A stretch of DNA of 64,000 nt. Source: Siphonodentalium dalli (taxonomy: Eukaryota > Mollusca > Scaphopoda > Gadilida > Siphonodentaliidae). Positions 61,201 to 64,000 of the stretch are shown one piece after another. The DNA is taken from assembly GCA_032622095.1 (NCBI GenBank), contig CP136063.1:205705934-205769933 (forward strand), given 5' to 3'. Position 1 is the first letter of the stretch; every line of letters begins with the position of its first letter. The translations under genes and the position numbers were made by a program. A model generated the notes under the pieces. That model was given only the letters and a program-made list of their open reading frames with translations. It was not told the DNA's origin and did not search any database.

Positions 61201-62005
61201 TTATTTTTCAGGAAATCTGAGTTGGATGTCACATCAAAAGTGTGCTATGTTAAATTTGATGACTTGACGTCAGCGGGTGTGTCTCTTCACCTCACCAACA
61301 CAGTCTTCATTGATAGAGCCATTACCATTGTTCCTGTCATGGAACGTGAGTTCAATTTGTGTGACCATTATGGTTTCTTTTAATCCATATCAAGTTATAT
61401 GGGGTTACTCTTATTTTTTTTTTACTGAGAAGATTATGGGGGATGTTAGGCTAAATAAAATAATACCTGTATTTAGGGTAAAAAAAGGTGACTGTTGGGA
61501 GTAGTGCTGGATGGAACTGACGAAAATAAAAACTGATTTAAAAAAAATAAAATTGTGTTTGATGATATAATCGCGGATTATTTTTAAACAAATAATATAC
61601 TGAAATACTGAAGATAAAGCTACAAGTCCTGTCTTTAAATAATGAGTAAGTCGACAAGGATTTGTGGTTTAATGAAATTCTCATTAATCTAAAATCAGTC
61701 TCTGATCGACCTAGATGTCAATCCAAAGAGTGACAATCACTTATCTACTGACTGACGTCACTTCCTTGCTTGAATTGTCGGCGAGCATATTTACAGTGCA
61801 CATTTGGCATTTTATTTATGCTTCTATTTGAATTAATATTTCAACAATATTGTCACTATTTGAGATATAAGTAAAATGTGTAATTTCGCATATCAATATT
61901 ACAGCCAAGATACCTGATGAAACAACAGCTCTCCAACTGGCTTTAGGTGCGACATCCGGCATGGTTGCTGGGCAACCATCATGGCCACGAAATGTCATCA
62001 GTCAG
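46171..62005 (+). CDS. SREK1: SREK1, splicing regulator, N-terminal RRM (partial, 3 exons)
   Basis: Exons 46171-46298, 61212-61345 and 61905-62005 join in frame to 121 codons; the donor after 62005 (GTAAAA) shows that it continues to the right, beyond the window. SREK1 (SRrp86/SFRS12) is a nuclear protein that modulates splice-site choice with SR proteins. The product is an RRM: RNP2 is IIQVTN (residues 9-14), RNP1 KVCYVKF (52-58), followed by the family-specific HLTNTVFIDRAITIVP and KIPDETTALQL, which match vertebrate SREK1 (HLTNTVFIDRALIVVP, KIPEEAKAL). The second RRM and Glu/Lys/RS tail are not in the window. Intron 1 (14.9 kb) cuts the RRM between beta-2 and beta-3. The start ATG is chosen because it opens the exon frame just before the RRM. 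Confidence 0.92.
46526..46579. repeat. 54-bp direct repeat, copy 1
   Basis: CGAACCCAAATCCAACAAAC and the following 30 bp recur almost unchanged at 48904-48959 in the same orientation. The pair flanks the nested TIR elements between them and ends just before the LINE 5' region. Confidence 0.8.
46815..48888. mobile_element. TIR element with CAGG-CTGG ends and G/C-rich subterminal palindromes
   Basis: Left CAGGGCTGGCGATCTAGAAA and right (reverse complement) CAGGCCTGGAAATCTCAAGG. Both are followed by short repeats of AGGAGGGCT or GGCGGGCT. TCATAA stands next to both ends (about 46809-46814 and 48889-48894). Probably hAT-like; no transposase. It contains the element at 47454-48481. Confidence 0.55.
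47454..48481. mobile_element. hAT-like non-autonomous element, exact 8-bp TSD
   Basis: Inverted ends TAGAGATGGGCGGTA, rich in CGGTATCGG motifs inside both termini. The 8-bp duplication ACAGTGAC stands at 47446-47453 and 48482-48489. Length 1,028 bp, no open frame for a transposase. This is a classic hAT layout. Confidence 0.82.
48904..48959. repeat. 54-bp direct repeat, copy 2
   Basis: Near-identical to 46526-46579. It differs mainly by one extra A in the A-run and lies immediately before the LINE at 48960. Confidence 0.8.
49444..50223 (+). CDS. LINE ORF1, SGNH/GDSL esterase-like protein
   Basis: 259 codons, intact. The order of SGNH blocks is visible: VVLSDSKARYI (block I, nucleophile Ser in SDS instead of GDS, residues about 28-38), VWLGTCDLT (block III-like; the usual GxND reads GTCD) and DGLHPDEPLAKTWLRKI (block V, Asp and His of the DxxH pair, near residue 238). 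The N-terminus is Lys/Arg/Pro-rich. In CR1-type elements such ORF1 esterases are thought to assist membrane or RNP handling; activity here is inferred only. The stop overlaps the ORF2 start by 17 nt. Confidence 0.75.
   Translation: MSLSKLKKYIRDHPPVRPKHRTPKRTPVVLSDSKARYIEEQISKTDKIESGITWWYKSGSNTSESARWLRSNIRRKIQKEIKGPIHLYVWLGTCDLTTRDRRTGYIELSTKSTSSLNRELRDIGKTVKKERSCRVTFLEIPTYSIKEYNKVTHAKLTKRHRDRRRYPTVPDIPPYNGEDNTLALKVIDLNNSIGELNRENHKHSPKFSNDISKNPKVRRKHSSLHKYNFNLYKDGLHPDEPLAKTWLRKIRNQACDDCW
50207..51829 (+). pseudogene. LINE ORF2 N-part: 2A-like, PHD finger, APE endonuclease
   Basis: 540 codons. A hydrophobic run leads to GGDTEQHPGP (residues 104-113), a degenerate 2A-like motif in which the essential Asn of NPGP is His. 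Next comes a complete C4HC3 PHD finger (C123, C126, C139, C142, H147, C150, C170, C173). Then the APE endonuclease follows with GTESW, ISGDFN, ILDLVLTN and the terminal ISDHDIV, all catalytic motifs present. The frame is lost near 51795, just before the conserved DLWESLKTGI segment, which is open in another frame. Confidence 0.83.
51840..53240 (+). pseudogene. LINE ORF2 C-part: reverse transcriptase in three frames
   Basis: Pieces 51840-52320, 52320-53020 and 53020-53240 give one RT: KASGPDGIPNTVLK, AENYRPVSLTSV, HGFRKGHSCVTQLL, LDFSKAFDTVPH, SGVPQGTVLGPLLF, RLFADDCLLY (catalytic Asp pair) and EKWGMRFNAKKC. The first internal break is a six-G run (52307-52312) that would read in frame with five. 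The protein ends after NPYLGVTLSKDM at the junction with the satellite array, so the thumb is incomplete. Confidence 0.85.
53236..53345. repeat. AACCGGTT-rich junction segment
   Basis: Five or so AACCGGTT/ACCGGTTG motifs in alternating orientation between the broken LINE and the first 165-bp unit. Such motifs resemble the subterminal regions of some hAT-like elements, so this may be a transposon end. Confidence 0.5.
53346..54490. repeat. 165-bp satellite array, forward, 7 units
   Basis: The landmark GATATCCTGGGGGGATGG recurs at 53371, 53536, 53701, 53866, 54031, 54196 and 54361, spacing exactly 165 bp each time. Units differ at only a few positions, which suggests recent expansion or homogenisation. 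An inverted array of the same unit lies at 56600-57230. No spacer or protein-coding pattern. Confidence 0.93.
54491..55520. other. Spacer between satellite blocks, with stray units
   Basis: Begins with one partial unit of the 141-bp family (about 54495-54600) and ends with a diverged half-unit of the 165-bp family (about 55435-55515, GGCACAAGCTGTCGCTATAT). The 54610-55430 part is single-copy in the window. The short frames here have no recognisable domain. Confidence 0.6.
55521..56590. repeat. ~141-bp GC-rich satellite array, ~7 units
   Basis: Landmarks GGGGTACCACC, GTGAAAATGGGGTATG, TTTCGAGAACGGTAAG and GATTTGACGGCATGGG recur at spacings of about 126-154 bp (the AAATGGGGTATG landmark at 55601, 55745, 55885, 56038, 56164, 56307 and 56447). 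The G/C tracts and a length close to a multiple of three create long open frames on both strands, including a 226-codon frame on the minus strand; these are artefacts. Confidence 0.9.
56600..57232. repeat. 165-bp satellite array, inverted, 4 units
   Basis: Reverse-complement units of the array at 53346-54490. The CAGGATATC landmark recurs at 56651, 56816, 56981 and 57146, spacing exactly 165 bp. The last unit diverges after TCAACTGG and fades out by about 57232. Confidence 0.93.
57265..57316. repeat. Hairpin at the right edge of the satellite composite
   Basis: ATCGGATGGCAAATAG and its exact reverse complement are separated by about 18 bp. GGATGGCAAATA is also part of the 165-bp unit, so this may be the composite's border structure. 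Confidence 0.7.
57317..58470. other. Non-coding part of SREK1 intron 1
   Basis: No repeat or recognisable coding sequence. Open frames 57281-57568 and 58201-58413 have no known domain. Confidence 0.45.
58480..58945. repeat. G-run minisatellite, unit ~70-95 bp
   Basis: Six to seven units built on AAGTTCTGCTCAAATTTTCAATT, a long G-run (about 10-30 G) and CTTCACATGCCTATA. The G-run length varies strongly between units. Likely G-quadruplex-forming, and G-run lengths in the assembly may not be exact. Confidence 0.85.
59280..59425. repeat. G-rich minisatellite, left part
   Basis: Units of about 28-30 bp, GGTCGGTATGGGTAGGGGGT with TTTAACATT. The array resumes at 61043-61150; the two parts are separated by an insertion. 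Confidence 0.8.
59726..60125. mobile_element. TTAA MITE with paired hairpins, copy 4
   Basis: TTAA at 59726-59729 (followed by one extra A) and 60122-60125. The same ends and hairpin pair (about 59757-59824 and 59906-59973) as copies at 10645, 16000 and 27622. Nested in the element 59426-61042. Confidence 0.75.
60290..60796. mobile_element. ~500-bp inverted-repeat element
   Basis: Arms of about 105 bp (60290-60400 and 60694-60796) start ATTTGTGATTGGTATAGGGC and differ by a ~14-bp indel and a few bases. A target duplication was not identified. Confidence 0.6.
61043..61155. repeat. G-rich minisatellite, right part
   Basis: About four units of the array at 59280-59425, ending just 57 bp before SREK1 exon 2. 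Confidence 0.8.
61212..61345 (+). CDS. SREK1: SREK1 exon 2
   Basis: It encodes KSELDVTSKVCYVKFDDLTS, then AGVSLHLTNTVFIDRAITIV and PVME after a split Glu codon. It carries RNP1 and the strongly conserved HLTNTVFIDRA. Acceptor TTTTTCAG, donor GTGAGT, phase 1 at its end. Confidence 0.92.
61905..62005 (+). CDS. SREK1: SREK1 exon 3
   Basis: It encodes KIPDETTALQLALGATSGMV, then AGQPSWPRNVISQ after a split Pro codon. KIPxExxAL is the conserved tail of the first RRM. Acceptor ATTACAG, donor GTAAAA, ends in phase 0. Confidence 0.88.
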
Positions 62006-63036
62006 GTAAAATACCAATAATGCTATAATCTTAAAGTGATTATGAGGCAGGTAATAGAACATGTACCACAAGAAGGGGGAAAAGTTGCTATGTTATTTTT
62101 CAATATACTTGGTCTCAAAGTGATCAGATTCTTCTTGTGTCCACGGAAATGAAGGAGACAAATATATTTTTCAGCATTTTTTATGTTTTTTGTACCTGAA
62201 AATCAATCCCAAGTGAGAAATGTGGTTTACAAGGTGAAGTTTGGTCCAAATACCCACAAAATATTAAATATTTTATCCTAATGAATCATTTAATTAGACT
62301 GTGGTGTGAAATGTACAGTTGAGAAATTATATTTTTAGCTAAGCTGGAAAATAACCTTAATTTTAAGTAATTTTAGGTAAATTTTAGTGCATTTTCAAAA
62401 ATTTAATTTACGAAAAATTCATAAAATTGACAATGTTCAAGACATAGCTCTCAAATATAATATAAAAACTACTAGCATGAATACCTGAATAAGAAATATA
62501 GATGCAGATTTGCCTGTAGTGAATGGGAGCTGAGAGATTAAACAAACTAAACCCTCCCCCTGCCCATATGGGACAGGGGTCCTTTCGAGTGAATGGAGGT
62601 GGGGTGGTTCAAAAGCATGCCCCTAAATTCCCATAGATTACCAATTGGTCATTTTCAAGAAAATCCTGTGCAGTAATAAGGTCGGTGACATTTAACAAAC
62701 ACTGATCACTCAGTTGACCCATCAACACATGATTCCGTTGTCAAAGTTTAAAGTGTCATTTTTGAAAATGTCAAATGTTCCAATCAAGCAGCAATCAGAA
62801 GAAGGTTAGAAAGCTATGGGGATAACTACAGACTAGCCTTTCTGGAGAAAATTGAAAAGAAAAAAAATGAGTCAGGCAAGAAAATCTCAGCCAGGCAGGG
62901 TTATCGGAAACAAACAAGTTTTTTTTTTTGCCCTGGCATCAATTGTCCATCAACAATTTCCGTTAGAATACCCTACACAGGGTTGGTGATTTTTTTGATT
63001 TTTTTAAAATAAATAAAAAAATTTGATTTATTTGAT
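62006..63036 (+). other. SREK1 intron 3, no feature recognised
   Basis: AT-rich, with no exon showing SREK1 second-RRM sequence. The TTTGATTT-rich stretch near 62980-63036 continues after the TTAA element at 63037-63660 and may be an older repeat that it interrupted. Confidence 0.45.
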
Positions 63037-63660
63037 TTAAAGGGGTACTGTACCCCAATTCCAATAAATTCCCAGTGATAATTGTGATCTAATATCAATA
63101 TTATATTTTAAAATAACTTATTTGAGTCGACAATGTCTACTGAAAACGTTCCGATTAACAGGCTATCATAAAAGTCAAATTGAGTTATTTAATACAAATT
63201 AATTTATGGCTGGAGTCATAAAATGGCGAATTATGCCATTACGAGTTACCGTTCTTGAAATCTCACCTGTTGGGTGTCTTTTATCGACGGCCGTTTACGA
63301 CGAACATTATTGAGTTGCGAACAAAACATGTTAAATGCAAAAGGAAGTCCCGCTATAACCGATTCGGAAAAAAGAGAAGAAACAAGATTCATAAAGCGTC
63401 AAATAATGTTATAGGGGGTGAGATTGTTCGATGGAACAGATTGCAGGCATCAATTGAACTTCCGGTTCATCATGCAACCTGCGTCTTCTCCGGTGAAGGT
63501 CAAAAACATGGCGGGTAGTTTTTATTTCTAAGATCAATATTTTCGTCGCTAAATTAGGTTTATACGAAACTCATATAACACGAAAATAATCTAACTTGAA
63601 AGTTATGTCAATGGGAGTAAATAACAAAGTTGCCTATCCCTGTGTACAGTACCCCTTTAA
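63037..63660. mobile_element. TTAA element with TTAAAGGGGTACTGTAC ends
   Basis: TTAA at 63037-63040 and 63657-63660; both ends read TTAAAGGGGTACTGTAC inward (17 bp identical). The interior has one 87-codon frame (63255-63518), Lys/Arg-rich, which I cannot assign. TTAA bounds fit piggyBac- or Kolobok-like non-autonomous elements. It sits inside a TTTGATTT-rich repeat. Confidence 0.68.
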
Positions 63661-64000
63661 GTCAAATTCTTTTGGATTTAAATCAATTTATTTGATTTTT
63701 TTTCTAAATGTTATGAAAATATGTAATTGTGCAATTTCTCTGATAAATGAAGGTTCTGAAAGGTGTTGCTTATTATATCCAAGGCTGGATTAATCATAAT
63801 TCTGTGATTTTTTTATTATTTTTTGTATACCAATGAAACACACATATATCATGGCAGTACAGATATAGCGACCATGTGCTTTTTGCATACACTATTACAC
63901 TTGGGTCCATGTGGGTTCCAATGTTGTGATATCTGGAAAGTTAGACCTGTGCTTAAACTTTTACTGATAAATTTCGTCAATTTTAGATGAAAACTGAATA
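63661..64000. other. SREK1 intron 3, to window edge
   Basis: No exon or repeat recognised beyond the TTTGATTT-rich flank. Confidence 0.4.

Noticed and set aside
63255-63518. Lys/Arg-rich 87-codon frame inside the TTAA element at 63037-63660
   Set aside because: Considered as a remnant DNA-binding segment of a transposase, but no motif is recognisable. A profile search against piggyBac and THAP domains would decide.
1-64000. tRNA, rRNA, snRNA or prokaryotic-type operon signals
   Set aside because: None could be recognised by eye. A tRNAscan/Infernal run would be decisive; any high-scoring hit outside the repeats would overturn this.

Overview
The window is nuclear DNA from an animal. The genes are split by GT-AG introns, the base composition is AT-rich, and non-LTR retrotransposons, cut-and-paste transposon relics and satellites fill most of the sequence. 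The repeat style suggests a lophotrochozoan, most likely a mollusc: imperfect 125-160 bp tandem units ending in GACA/GACG tracts, 'ATACGCCC' repeats, TTAA-flanked MITEs, and CR1-like LINEs with PHD fingers. This placement is inference; no diagnostic species marker was found.

Two host genes can be read, in divergent (head-to-head) order. SGTA lies on the minus strand in ten coding exons from 30737 down to 10065. The exons join in frame to a 325-residue co-chaperone with an N-terminal dimerisation region, three TPRs with a complete carboxylate clamp, and an NNP/Gln-Asn-rich C-terminus. SREK1 starts on the plus strand at 46171 and leaves the right edge of the window. Three coding exons (121 residues) encode its N-terminal RRM, which is split by a 14.9-kb first intron.

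1-10 kb: decayed tandem repeats, a long-TIR element with 11-bp direct repeats (6540-7079), and TTAA MITEs. 10-31 kb: SGTA, its introns packed with MITEs of the TTAA, TA and 8-bp-TSD classes, several carrying one shared perfect hairpin. 31-37 kb: the SGTA upstream side, with nested TIR elements (33009-35032 enclosing 33279-34644) and a TTAA element (36136-36645). 37.3-43.9 kb: a TIR-bounded 6.5-kb segment with an 8-bp duplication that encloses a nearly complete CR1/L2-like LINE on the minus strand and a long ATAC microsatellite. 44.3-45.05 kb: a second, decayed LINE fragment.

46-62 kb: SREK1 intron 1, a stack of insertions. It holds a hAT-like element with an exact 8-bp TSD (47454-48481), a CR1-like LINE with an SGNH-esterase-like ORF1 and a 2A-like/PHD/endonuclease/RT ORF2 (about 48960-53240), and a composite of 165-bp satellite arrays in opposite orientation around a 141-bp array (53340-57230). 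After these come G-run minisatellites (58480-58940) and a G-rich minisatellite split by a 1.6-kb element that itself carries a MITE. 62-64 kb: SREK1 intron 3 with another TTAA element.

The host genes do not form a pathway with each other: SGTA handles tail-anchored and mislocalised hydrophobic proteins, and SREK1 regulates splicing. The most unusual content is structural: the opposed satellite arrays, the hairpin module shared by MITEs with unrelated ends, and the TIR segment that carries a LINE.
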